DNA from: Stieleria bergensis
GTDB taxonomy: Bacteria; Planctomycetota; Planctomycetia; Pirellulales; Pirellulaceae
DNA length: 64,000 bases
NCBI GenBank assembly: GCA_007745635.1
Contig: CP036272.1
Coordinates: forward strand, 2,783,124 to 2,847,123
Direction: 5' to 3'
Part shown: in pieces, positions 51,734 to 59,823 of the stretch
How the letters are laid out: each line of letters opens with the position of its first letter
Numbering within the stretch: the stretch's first letter is position 1
The notes under the pieces: model-generated
Told to the model about the DNA's origin: nothing
The model's database searches: none
Seen by the model: the letters and a program-made list of their open reading frames with translations, nothing else
Made by a program: the position numbers and the translations under genes

Positions 51734-53659
51734 TCAGGCCAACGGCACGGTGACTTGCAAGGGCACCACGGCGGGGGCTGGCATCTCAAGACGTTCCAGG
51801 ACGGTATCGACCAAATAATATAACAGACGCCGCAGTGCCTCGGGTTCGATTTGATCGGCAACCTGTTCGGCGCGTTGCTGGTGTTTGTCGACCAGTCGCA
51901 GCGCGGTTTCGAAGACGCCTGCTTTGTCGTACAACGCTCGGACTTGGTTCAATCGTGCTGCGGCTGGCAACTCACACTCTGGCGACGCCAGGGCGAGCAG
52001 TTTGTCTTTGGACGTTGGATTCAGGGATTCCAGCGCCAACGCCCACAGCAAGGTGGGGCGTCCACCGAAGAGGTCTTGGCCGGCCATCATTTTGTTGTGA
52101 TCGTCACCGGCAAAGTCGCCCAAGTCGTTCAGGATTTGGAAAGCCACGCCCAGGTTTCGACTGAAGGTGCGAATCGCGTCACGGTATTCTTTGGGATCTG
52201 CATCTGGCACCTTATCGCAACCCAAGCGGATACCGCTGAACAGGGCGGCTTCGAAGGCCGGCGAGGTCTTGAGTGCGTAGATCTTGAGCGCATCGAGCGG
52301 TGTCAGGTGGAGCTCGGTTCCGTCACGCCACAGCAGTTCAGCGCCCTGCCCTTCACCCAGACGCATGTGGGCGGCAGCCAAGCAATCGAGCACATCGAGT
52401 TGCGCTTCAGAGCTTGAAGCAGACATTCCCGGCCGATCGCTGATCATGCGATAACCCAGGCCAACCAGATAATCGCCCACGTTGATTGCCGTCGGCGTAC
52501 CAAAGGTCTTGTGCAGCGAGGGTTGGCCATATCGGAACGCATCGTCATCTTCGATGTCATCGTGGACCAAGCTGGCTTTGTGGAACGTTTCGATGCTCAT
52601 CGCAGCCCGGCGAACGCTCTCGGGTAGTTCCGCCAGCGACTTGGCCGCTTCGTGACCCGTGCAATCACCGCCGGCCATTGCATCGTAGGCCGCTAGCGTG
52701 ATAAAGGGACGGGAGTGCTTGCCGCCCCGTGTCAGGAAGTCATAGGCGATGTGTTCGGTCGCGCTGACAGCGTCCATCTCGGCAACCGCCTGGGCAGTCA
52801 ATGGATCGCCGCCGACGGGTTGTTTCTCTCGCACACGCGGAACAACATCGTCCAGATGTTCGGGTTGAAACAGATCGCTGGCAGCACGCATCAAGTGCAC
52901 ATAGCTACGAGTCTGTTGCTTGGCTGGCACATACGGCGTGCGAATCATTTGGTCGACCCAAGGTTCGTCCACCTTGGTGTTACGACAATCACTGCTCAGC
53001 AATGGAACCGCCATGCAGGGAATTCCGGCCAACAAGACTTTATCGATGGCCTTTTCCAAAACGTTCAAGCAGGCGACACCAATTACAGCGTCCACATAGC
53101 CACCGACAATGATTTTCATCACGACTGGAGAGCCTTCGGCGACCAGAACGCGATAGCCCATGTCTTCGGCCAGTCCGCGAAAGTCCGCGATGCTGCACGC
53201 GCCGCACTCTTTGCAGTTCATTCCGAATTCGTCGTATTCCGCTGGACAGCCTTCGGCATGTTTCAAGCAGTGCGGTAACAGAAACAGACGTCGTTCCGGG
53301 GGAACCGCCTGAAGCTCGTGCCGCCAAAATGAGCCACTGATCATGACCATGATCCAGCCGAGATAGCTTTCTGGCAGATCGGCTTCTTCCAAGGTGCGAC
53401 GGGAGATCTGCTCCAATTCGTCCTTGCTCATGGGGACACTGCGGTCTAAACGATCAGCGACCGCTTCACAACGTGCACGTAACGAATCACGCAGTTCTTG
53501 CGTTGGCGGGACTTCTTTCAAGTGGCTTGTCTTGCGACGTCGCTTGCTACCTGAAGAAGCACTGGGGGCGGTGTTGCTGATTCCTGTCGACAAACCAATG
53601 ACCTCTGGGCGGTGAACTTGGTGATGCTGTTTGTGACAAGCCCGAGCAGCGATGGACAA
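51734..53659 (-). CDS. DUF116-polyprenyl synthetase fusion protein
   Basis: 641 aa, two domains. N-terminal DUF116 (~75-280) has a Cys-rich signature: PHCLKHAEGC, NCKECGACS, later SSDCRNTK, suggesting a metal or Fe-S site. The C-terminal half is a trans-isoprenyl diphosphate synthase: GGKHSRPFITLAAYDAM, first Asp-rich motif VHDDIEDDD, KTFGTPTAINVGDYL, then the second motif NDLGD (first Asp replaced by Asn) in FQILNDLGDFAGDD and GGRPTLLW. It should elongate allylic diphosphates. The start is uncertain: TTG at 53659 gives the longest form; the first ATG lies inside the protein at residue 77. Directly upstream is a terpene cyclase-like gene. Confidence 0.88.
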   Translation of the reverse strand: MSIAARACHKQHHQVHRPEVIGLSTGISNTAPSASSGSKRRRKTSHLKEVPPTQELRDSLRARCEAVADRLDRSVPMSKDELEQISRRTLEEADLPESYLGWIMVMISGSFWRHELQAVPPERRLFLLPHCLKHAEGCPAEYDEFGMNCKECGACSIADFRGLAEDMGYRVLVAEGSPVVMKIIVGGYVDAVIGVACLNVLEKAIDKVLLAGIPCMAVPLLSSDCRNTKVDEPWVDQMIRTPYVPAKQQTRSYVHLMRAASDLFQPEHLDDVVPRVREKQPVGGDPLTAQAVAEMDAVSATEHIAYDFLTRGGKHSRPFITLAAYDAMAGGDCTGHEAAKSLAELPESVRRAAMSIETFHKASLVHDDIEDDDAFRYGQPSLHKTFGTPTAINVGDYLVGLGYRMISDRPGMSASSSEAQLDVLDCLAAAHMRLGEGQGAELLWRDGTELHLTPLDALKIYALKTSPAFEAALFSGIRLGCDKVPDADPKEYRDAIRTFSRNLGVAFQILNDLGDFAGDDHNKMMAGQDLFGGRPTLLWALALESLNPTSKDKLLALASPECELPAAARLNQVRALYDKAGVFETALRLVDKHQQRAEQVADQIEPEALRRLLYYLVDTVLERLEMPAPAVVPLQVTVPLA

Positions 53660-53846
53660 GTCGTGGTCGCTGCGTTGGGCAGTAAGGTGGGTGTGTGGCG
53701 CGCGGTGTCGTCAAAACAGTTTGTAAAACGTTTTGAGTGCTCTAGCAGCGTTCAGTGATGTTCAGGCAATCGCGGACGCGCTCGTGGCCCCATTGACCGA
53801 TCGGCAGCGCCGATTGAGACGTTGCGGGGCGATCGCTGCGGAGTTG

Positions 53847-55973
53847 TTATTGAGGCCATTCGGGGTCGTGTTGCGGGGCGGTACAACGCAGGAACTTTCC
53901 CAACGCAGCGGCAGTAAAAATGCTGGGGTAAAGTCGCTCATGGTACCATAATTTGGCAAAGTAAAAACCGATGGGCCACGAGATCCGGTGGCGCCGGTCG
54001 TCAACACTCTGTACCAAAAATGTCACTCCGGACAGTATAGCCGCCAGCAATGCCTGAGTCTCACTGTCATCGCCTGGATGCCAGGCAAATCCCGAGGTTT
54101 CCAGCGAGTTCGTTTCAGGCGGTCGACTGCGCTCAGCAGTTTCAAACCCTTTGGCGGACACATCGGACCGGTATTCTTGTTGGGATTTGTCTCTCAGCCG
54201 CAGAATCACGGTTGCCAAGGCGTCGACCGCCAACGCGGTTTCTTCAACGCTACTGATTAGGCCTTCTGGGATAAGTGTGTGGGCAGAGGACTCGTCGGGA
54301 GCCTGGTTTTCGGATGCTCTGGCGAGTTTCTCAACCATGCTATTGCCGCCCCCCCAGCCGCCGTCGGGATTCTGATTTTTAATCAGGAATTCTGCCGCCA
54401 GTTGCTGTGCTGCAGGTGGCAATTGAGACGCCATCAGCACCTTTGCCGTGCCGTAAATCGGATTTGATTCGTCGTCCCGATCTTGGTTGCCAAACCACAG
54501 TGGGTTCCAGCTGCCGTCTGTTTGTTGTTGCCGATCCAGAAAACGAATGCCTTGTTGGACTGCTTTGTGCGATCGCAGCGACGCGTCCGGGGCAAGTTGC
54601 TGGAGCGCTCGCATGGCATGTGCCGTTAAGTCCGTGCTGCTGCGGTCAAAAGGCAGCTTGCCCCAGCCCCGACAGAACGTAGGCCAGCCTCCGTTGCGAT
54701 TTTGGAGTTGCAACAACCAGCGCCCGGCCAGCAGGGTGGCTTGATCGATTTCGGCATTGAGTTCTGCTGAGCAAGAAGGTTTGGACAACAGCAGGGCCAG
54801 GATTGCCGCCGGAGTGTCATCGCTGTCGGGCACGGCGCCCGAGAGATCCGTCCATCCCCAGCCGCCCGGTCTTGCCCCCGTAAACGGATGCGGTTTGAGA
54901 TGCTGGCACGACAGATGCCAGCGAATAAGTGCTTCATCGCACCAGCTTCGATCGTCCTCTGGGTCACACGCCAGGGCATGCATCGAAAGTGAGGTGACCC
55001 AAGTTGCCAAATTGGTATCAATGGGCCAGCTGCCTTCATCGCGCATCGAGTCGCGCAAGAACTTCAGGCCCTCCTGAACGACGCTCAGCGATGTTCGTCC
55101 GGTGGCCGCGAGGCTCATCACAACAAACGCGGTCAGAGGCGTGGCTTCTAAATAACCACCGCTTTCCGGCTGCATCCGACGAAGCACCTTGAGCGTTGGG
55201 TTGATGCTCAGGTTGCGAATCACGCGCAGGGGGAACCAAGTTTTGCGGCCCAGTAAATGCCGAGCCTGGCCAATGGCAACCAAAGCCGGAATCGCGTAAC
55301 TAACCACAGGCATGCTTAAAAAGCGATACAGACTTTGAGGGAACACGGCGGCTTCAAAGGGCAGCGCTGGCACTTGATCCCAGGAGATCAACCCGGCAAT
55401 CGCCAAGTTGTTCATGATCGGAACCACAAAGGTTTTATCCTTGCCGTAACGTCGCCTTAGGCCATCGAGTTTCCCGGCGCGTTCGATGTAGGCGTTCAGT
55501 CGTTTTAAACTCTGCTCGCTGAGCCCTGGTCGGCCAATCTTCTCTGCCAGCGTCGATGCAGCGACGGCGAGGTAACTGGTGGCAATGTTGGAATGGCTGC
55601 GATCGGTATCGCCAAAGCCGCCATCATCGTTCTGTTGCTGTTGCAGGTAGGCGATGCCTCGGCTGATCAGATGTGGTAAATCGTTGTGTTGATCAGTCGT
55701 TGTTTTAGCGGTTTGATCAGATAAAAGTACAGCAGTAAAGGCGCTGATCGCGGTCGCGGTGCTCAGTGCGCTGGCGGCCAGTTCACCTTCCCAGTGGCCC
55801 TGTTCGTTTCGCTCAATAAGCAGTTCGTGACGCACGACATCCAATGCTCGGCGAGCTTCATCGCGGGCGTCATTTAGATGATTCTGGCTGGCTGATGTTT
55901 GCTGGGGCGGGTCAGCGCCAGGGGGCGACTGCCCGAGAGCCGTCATTTCGGTGGAAGGAATTGTCGATGCCAT
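53847..55973 (-). CDS. Squalene-hopene-cyclase-like terpene cyclase
   Basis: 708 aa, of the prenyltransferase/squalene-oxidase-repeat (triterpene cyclase) family. Several QW-type motifs: GGFGDTDRSHSN, GGWPTFCRGWGKLPFDRSST, GSWNPLWFGNQDRDDESNPI then YGTAK, GGWGGGN. The protonating motif is DSDDTP (Asp383-Ser-Asp385-Asp386), equivalent to DxDDTA of squalene-hopene cyclases. Cyclises squalene or a related linear polyprene; product unknown. Near full length for the family. ATG start. It precedes the polyprenyl synthetase in the same direction after 187 bases; the repeat at 56018-56136 is at its 5' side. Confidence 0.87.
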   Translation of the reverse strand: MASTIPSTEMTALGQSPPGADPPQQTSASQNHLNDARDEARRALDVVRHELLIERNEQGHWEGELAASALSTATAISAFTAVLLSDQTAKTTTDQHNDLPHLISRGIAYLQQQQNDDGGFGDTDRSHSNIATSYLAVAASTLAEKIGRPGLSEQSLKRLNAYIERAGKLDGLRRRYGKDKTFVVPIMNNLAIAGLISWDQVPALPFEAAVFPQSLYRFLSMPVVSYAIPALVAIGQARHLLGRKTWFPLRVIRNLSINPTLKVLRRMQPESGGYLEATPLTAFVVMSLAATGRTSLSVVQEGLKFLRDSMRDEGSWPIDTNLATWVTSLSMHALACDPEDDRSWCDEALIRWHLSCQHLKPHPFTGARPGGWGWTDLSGAVPDSDDTPAAILALLLSKPSCSAELNAEIDQATLLAGRWLLQLQNRNGGWPTFCRGWGKLPFDRSSTDLTAHAMRALQQLAPDASLRSHKAVQQGIRFLDRQQQTDGSWNPLWFGNQDRDDESNPIYGTAKVLMASQLPPAAQQLAAEFLIKNQNPDGGWGGGNSMVEKLARASENQAPDESSAHTLIPEGLISSVEETALAVDALATVILRLRDKSQQEYRSDVSAKGFETAERSRPPETNSLETSGFAWHPGDDSETQALLAAILSGVTFLVQSVDDRRHRISWPIGFYFAKLWYHERLYPSIFTAAALGKFLRCTAPQHDPEWPQ

Positions 55974-56329
55974 GGTATTAGTATAGTCGCCCCGGCTAGA
56001 GCGCCGTCAGTGCTTTCGAGTGGCGAGTGGCGAGTGGCGAGTGGCGAGTGGCGAGTGGCGAGTGGCGAGTGGCGAGTGGCGAGTGGCGAGTGGCGAGTGG
56101 CGAGTGGCGAGTGGCGAGTGGCGAGTGGCGAGTGGCGCTTGCTGCCAGGCTTCCGTGTTGGTAGGCTCACGGTTGATGAGTGCAAAGCATCGCGAGCGAC
56201 TGCAGAACCGGCCAATTCCGGGGCTTTCGGCCCTGTTTAGGCGGCGTTTTGCGGGCTGCATTTGGATTTCCGCGTGTGCTCAATGCCTGCAGCAGACCGA
56301 ACTGACCCATCTAACGAAAAATCGCATCC
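55974..56329. other. 356-base divergent promoter region with heptamer repeats
   Basis: Between the cyclase gene (leftward) and the ketoacyl synthase gene (rightward). It contains a 119-base heptamer array and no gene. Promoters for both directions must be here, so array length could affect expression. Confidence 0.5.
56018..56136. repeat. 7-bp minisatellite, 17 copies
   Basis: Seventeen perfect copies of GAGTGGC, no variants. It lies between divergent genes. Heptamers translate in all frames (ASGEWRV or LATRHSP), which explains long spurious ORFs. Confidence 0.98.
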
Positions 56330-57592
56330 GTGATCGCACCAAATTTGGCCTCCAAGCTTCCTGACGAACAACGCATTGTCATCACTGGAATTGGTTTGAC
56401 GGCGCCCAACGGCAACGATTGGGGAAGCTATCGCGAAGCGCTGCTGAACAAGCAAAGTGGCGTGCAGCCGTACGAAATTCGCTACTTTGGCGAGACGCTT
56501 GCTGGGATCTGTGATTTTGACGCCAAGCGTTATCAGTCCAAAAAAGACATCCGTCGCGGGACACGGGCTGGCAGCGTGGGGGTCTACGCTGCCAATGAGG
56601 CGGTCAAGAATTCCGGCATCGATTGGGAAAATACCGATAAGTCGCGCGTGGGCATTTATGTTGGCGTGACCGAGCACGGTAATGTGGAAACCGAGAACGA
56701 AATCTACATCATCAAAGGCTTTGATTACGACACCAGCTGCTGGTCGCATCACCATAACCCTCGGACGGTCGCTAACAATCCGGCCGGTGAAATTGCTTTG
56801 AACATGAGCATCACCGGGCCGCACTATACGATCGGAGCGGCCTGTGCGGCGGGTAACGCAGGATTGATTCAGGGTGCACAGATGTTGCGTCTTGGCGAAT
56901 GTGACTTGGCGATCGCGGGTGGTACCAGTGAAAGCGTTCACACCTTCGGCATTTTTGCCAGTTTCAACAGCCAGAACGCGCTGGCGACTCACGAGGATCC
57001 AACCAAGGCATCACGCCCGTTCGATGTTGATCGCAACGGCATTGTGGTTTCCGAAGGAGGTTGTTTGTACACGTTGGAACGTCTCAGCGACGCCAAGAAA
57101 CGCGGGGCCACTATTATCGGCGAACTCGTCGGCTATGGCATGAACACCGATGCGACGGACTTTGTCCTGCCGAATCCCGAACGTCAGGCCCAGTGCGTGC
57201 AGATGGCGCTTCAGCGTGCTGGAATTCAAGCCGAAGACATCGACATTGTCAGCACGCACGCCACCGGCACCAGCAGCGGTGATCTCCAGGAATGTGCCGC
57301 CTTGCGAAAGGTTTTTGGCGAGTGTGAAACGGTGCACATCAACAACACCAAGAGCTACATCGGTCACGCGATGGGTGCCGCTGGTGCACTGGAGTTGGCT
57401 GGGAATTTGGCTTCGTTTGACGACGGCGTGATCCATCCGACGATCAACGTGGATCAGCTTGATGAGGGCTGTCGGCTGCCCGGCTTGGTTCTCAATGAGC
57501 CCAAAGAAGGTTGTCAGGTGGATTATGTTCTCAACAACTCGTTCGGCATGCTGGGCATTAATTCGGTCGTGATCATCGCTCGGTATTCGTGA
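56330..57592 (+). CDS. Beta-ketoacyl-ACP synthase (FabF-type)
   Basis: 420 aa condensing enzyme. VVITGIGLTAPNGNDW near the N-terminus. Active-site triad Cys172 in IGAACAAGNAG, His310 in STHATGTSS, Lys341-His346 in NNTKSYIGHAMG; all present. It begins with GTG at 56330. A typical FabF has TACA(T/S)G at the Cys; here it is AACAAG. Context (ACP next, CrtI-like oxidoreductase after) suggests a specialised synthase rather than the housekeeping FabF. Confidence 0.92.
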   Translation: MIAPNLASKLPDEQRIVITGIGLTAPNGNDWGSYREALLNKQSGVQPYEIRYFGETLAGICDFDAKRYQSKKDIRRGTRAGSVGVYAANEAVKNSGIDWENTDKSRVGIYVGVTEHGNVETENEIYIIKGFDYDTSCWSHHHNPRTVANNPAGEIALNMSITGPHYTIGAACAAGNAGLIQGAQMLRLGECDLAIAGGTSESVHTFGIFASFNSQNALATHEDPTKASRPFDVDRNGIVVSEGGCLYTLERLSDAKKRGATIIGELVGYGMNTDATDFVLPNPERQAQCVQMALQRAGIQAEDIDIVSTHATGTSSGDLQECAALRKVFGECETVHINNTKSYIGHAMGAAGALELAGNLASFDDGVIHPTINVDQLDEGCRLPGLVLNEPKEGCQVDYVLNNSFGMLGINSVVIIARYS

Positions 57593-57934
57593 AAAACGAG
57601 CTGCTGATTGCCCGGTCTGCCATCTGGGGGATCGCGCCGGTGGCGATATTCGCTGCTGAGCGGGATTTTCGCCGTTGCAGGCCCTACGAAACCGCTGGCC
57701 GCTCCGGTACACTCTTACCCACCTCCTGACGCTGAGAGAGCGTCGGGACTTGAGCGGCGTGCCGTGTTGGCAACCAGTCTCTGCGACCGGTCCGAACCGT
57801 CAGTCATTTGATTGATGCTCGGTCGATCGTGCCAACTGGCTGCTGTGCTGCAGACACCGTCTGCCAGCTGCTAAGCGCTCGCTCACATCCAGATGATCAA
57901 CTAACCGCATTGTAGAACTGAAAGCCCAATAGCG
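57593..57934. other. 342-base intergenic region between KS and ACP genes
   Basis: No convincing gene. A 46-codon frame beginning GTG overlaps the ketoacyl synthase stop by four bases, but its product has no recognisable character. A short GACGCT...AGCGTC hairpin lies near 57732. Confidence 0.4.
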
Positions 57935-58195
57935 ATGACACCTGCTGAAATCCGCGACGAAATCTTGGACATTTTGGAAGACATCTCACCCGATGAGGAC
58001 CTCGATGGTCTGAAGGACGATGTTGCCTTCCGTGATCAATTGGAATTGGACAGCATGGACTTCTTGGACATCGTGATGGAGCTTCGTAAACGCCACCGCG
58101 TTCAGATTCCTGAAGAGGAATACGGGGCGTTGGCCAGCATGGCAACAACGGTGGAATACCTTGAGCCAAAAATGAAAGACATTGTAAAGTCTTAA
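57935..58195 (+). CDS. Acyl carrier protein
   Basis: 86 aa, acidic, all-helical. Phosphopantetheine attachment Ser40 in LELDSMDFLD, matching the DSL motif with Met for Leu. Helix IV contains YGALASMATTVEYLEPKM. Carries acyl intermediates for the ketoacyl synthase just upstream. Longer spacing (342 bases) from the synthase suggests its own promoter. Confidence 0.93.
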   Translation: MTPAEIRDEILDILEDISPDEDLDGLKDDVAFRDQLELDSMDFLDIVMELRKRHRVQIPEEEYGALASMATTVEYLEPKMKDIVKS

Positions 58196-58344
58196 TCATT
58201 GCATCAATCTGGGACGCATCCTGACTTTGCCAAGGCGGCGTTGGGATGGGCGTTTTGGTGACACCGTGACGTGATCATTCAAGTTCGCCAGCGCCCAGAT
58301 TGACTTCCCTTGGTTTCCGACAGTTTCATTCGGCGGGATCAATT

Positions 58345-59766
58345 GTGTCAGCTTCGACCGACGGCAATCATTACGATACCATCATTATCGGGGCCGGGAT
58401 GAGCGGTCTGGCCGCAGGCATCCGCTTGGCGCACTTCGATCAGCGTGTTTGCGTTCTTGAACGCCACTACACCATCGGTGGTTTGAATTCGTTCTATCGC
58501 ATGGGCGGTCGTGACTACGACGTTGGCCTGCATGCGATGACCAATTTCGCTCGCCGCGGCCAGAAAAAAGGGCCGCTGGCCAAATTGATTCGCCAGCTGC
58601 GATTTCGCTGGGAAGATTTTAAGCTTGCCGAACAAATCGGCTCCTCCATTCGCTTTCCAGGCGTCTCGTTGGACTTCACCAACGACATTGAACTGCTCGA
58701 ATCACAGATCGCAGCTGAGTTCCCCGGTCAAGCGGACGGGTTCCGCATGTTGTGTGATTCCCTGTTGGATTATTCCGACATGGACGGCGACGATCCACGC
58801 TTCATGCGTTCGGCACGAGAGGTGATGGCAGAACACATCACCGAGCCATTGCTGATCGAAATGCTGCTTTGTCCGCTGATGTGGTACGGCAATGCTCGCG
58901 AAAATGATATGGACTTTGGTCAGTTCTGCATCATGTTTCGCGCTTGCTATCTAGAAGGCTTTGGCCGGCCTTACAAAGGCGTGCGGATGATCCTGAAAAA
59001 CTTAGTTCGCAAGTTTCGCGGACTTGGTGGTGAACTGAAGCTTCGCAGTGGTGTGTCATCGATTCACGTCGACAATGATCGCGCCGTCGGTGTGGTGCTG
59101 GACAATGGCACCGAATTAACCGCTGATCGGATTTTGTCGTCCGCGGGAAATATTGAAACCTTACGGATGTGCGACGATATCACTGAAGTCGATGTCGCTG
59201 CGGCCGGGAAGCTATCCTTCATCGAATCCATTTCGATCTTGGATCGGATGCCACAGAAGTTCGGTTTTGATCGCACCATCGTCTTCTATAACGATAGTGA
59301 AACCTTCCACTGGAAACGCCCCGAAGATCAGCTCTGTGATTCCCGAACCGGTGTGATTTGTTCGCCCAATAATTACATCTATGACGAAGACGAAGGTGAG
59401 CTGCCCGATGGCGTGATTCGGATCACAACGTTGGCCAATCACGATCATTGGTGCGACCTTTCGGATGATCGTTACCGTGGGGAAAAGGTGCGGCAGTATG
59501 ACGATGCCGTCGCATCATCGGTGCGCTTTATGCCTGATTTCAGGCAGTACGTCATTGATACTGACGTGTTCACTCCCAAGACCATTCGTCGCTTTACCTG
59601 GCACGACAATGGCGCCGTTTATGGAGCGCCTGATAAGCAGCTCGACGGGACCACTCATTTGCCGAACGTCTTCTTGTGTGGCACCGATCAAGGCTTTGTC
59701 GGTATCGTGGGCGCGATCGTCAGTGGGATCAGCATGGCCAATCGCCACTGTCTGCAGCCCACCTAA
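58345..59766 (+). CDS. CrtI/phytoene-desaturase-like FAD oxidoreductase
   Basis: 473 aa from GTG at 58345; the frame is open to a TTG 45 bases earlier, so the start is not settled. Rossmann FAD site YDTIIIGAGMSGLAAGIRLA and ERHYTIGGLNSFYR; the family-typical YDVGLHAMTNFA follows. C-terminal FLCGTDQGFVGIVGAIVSGI then SMANRH binds FAD. Relatives are phytoene desaturase, CrtISO and retinol saturase, acting on polyene or acyl chains. It lies after the ACP gene; ladderane loci of anammox planctomycetes combine the same types of gene. Confidence 0.85.
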   Translation: MSASTDGNHYDTIIIGAGMSGLAAGIRLAHFDQRVCVLERHYTIGGLNSFYRMGGRDYDVGLHAMTNFARRGQKKGPLAKLIRQLRFRWEDFKLAEQIGSSIRFPGVSLDFTNDIELLESQIAAEFPGQADGFRMLCDSLLDYSDMDGDDPRFMRSAREVMAEHITEPLLIEMLLCPLMWYGNARENDMDFGQFCIMFRACYLEGFGRPYKGVRMILKNLVRKFRGLGGELKLRSGVSSIHVDNDRAVGVVLDNGTELTADRILSSAGNIETLRMCDDITEVDVAAAGKLSFIESISILDRMPQKFGFDRTIVFYNDSETFHWKRPEDQLCDSRTGVICSPNNYIYDEDEGELPDGVIRITTLANHDHWCDLSDDRYRGEKVRQYDDAVASSVRFMPDFRQYVIDTDVFTPKTIRRFTWHDNGAVYGAPDKQLDGTTHLPNVFLCGTDQGFVGIVGAIVSGISMANRHCLQPT

Positions 59767-59823
59767 CGGACGGCCCGTGAGTTTCTGGCGGTGAGTTGCC
59801 AGTCTTAAGTTGCCAGTCGTTGG

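Noticed and set aside
55899-56364. Open frames rich in ASGEWRV or LATRHSP
   Set aside because: Translations of the heptamer array.
57588-57728. 46-codon frame overlapping the ketoacyl synthase stop
   Set aside because: Start is GTG, composition Arg/Ala-rich, no recognisable family.
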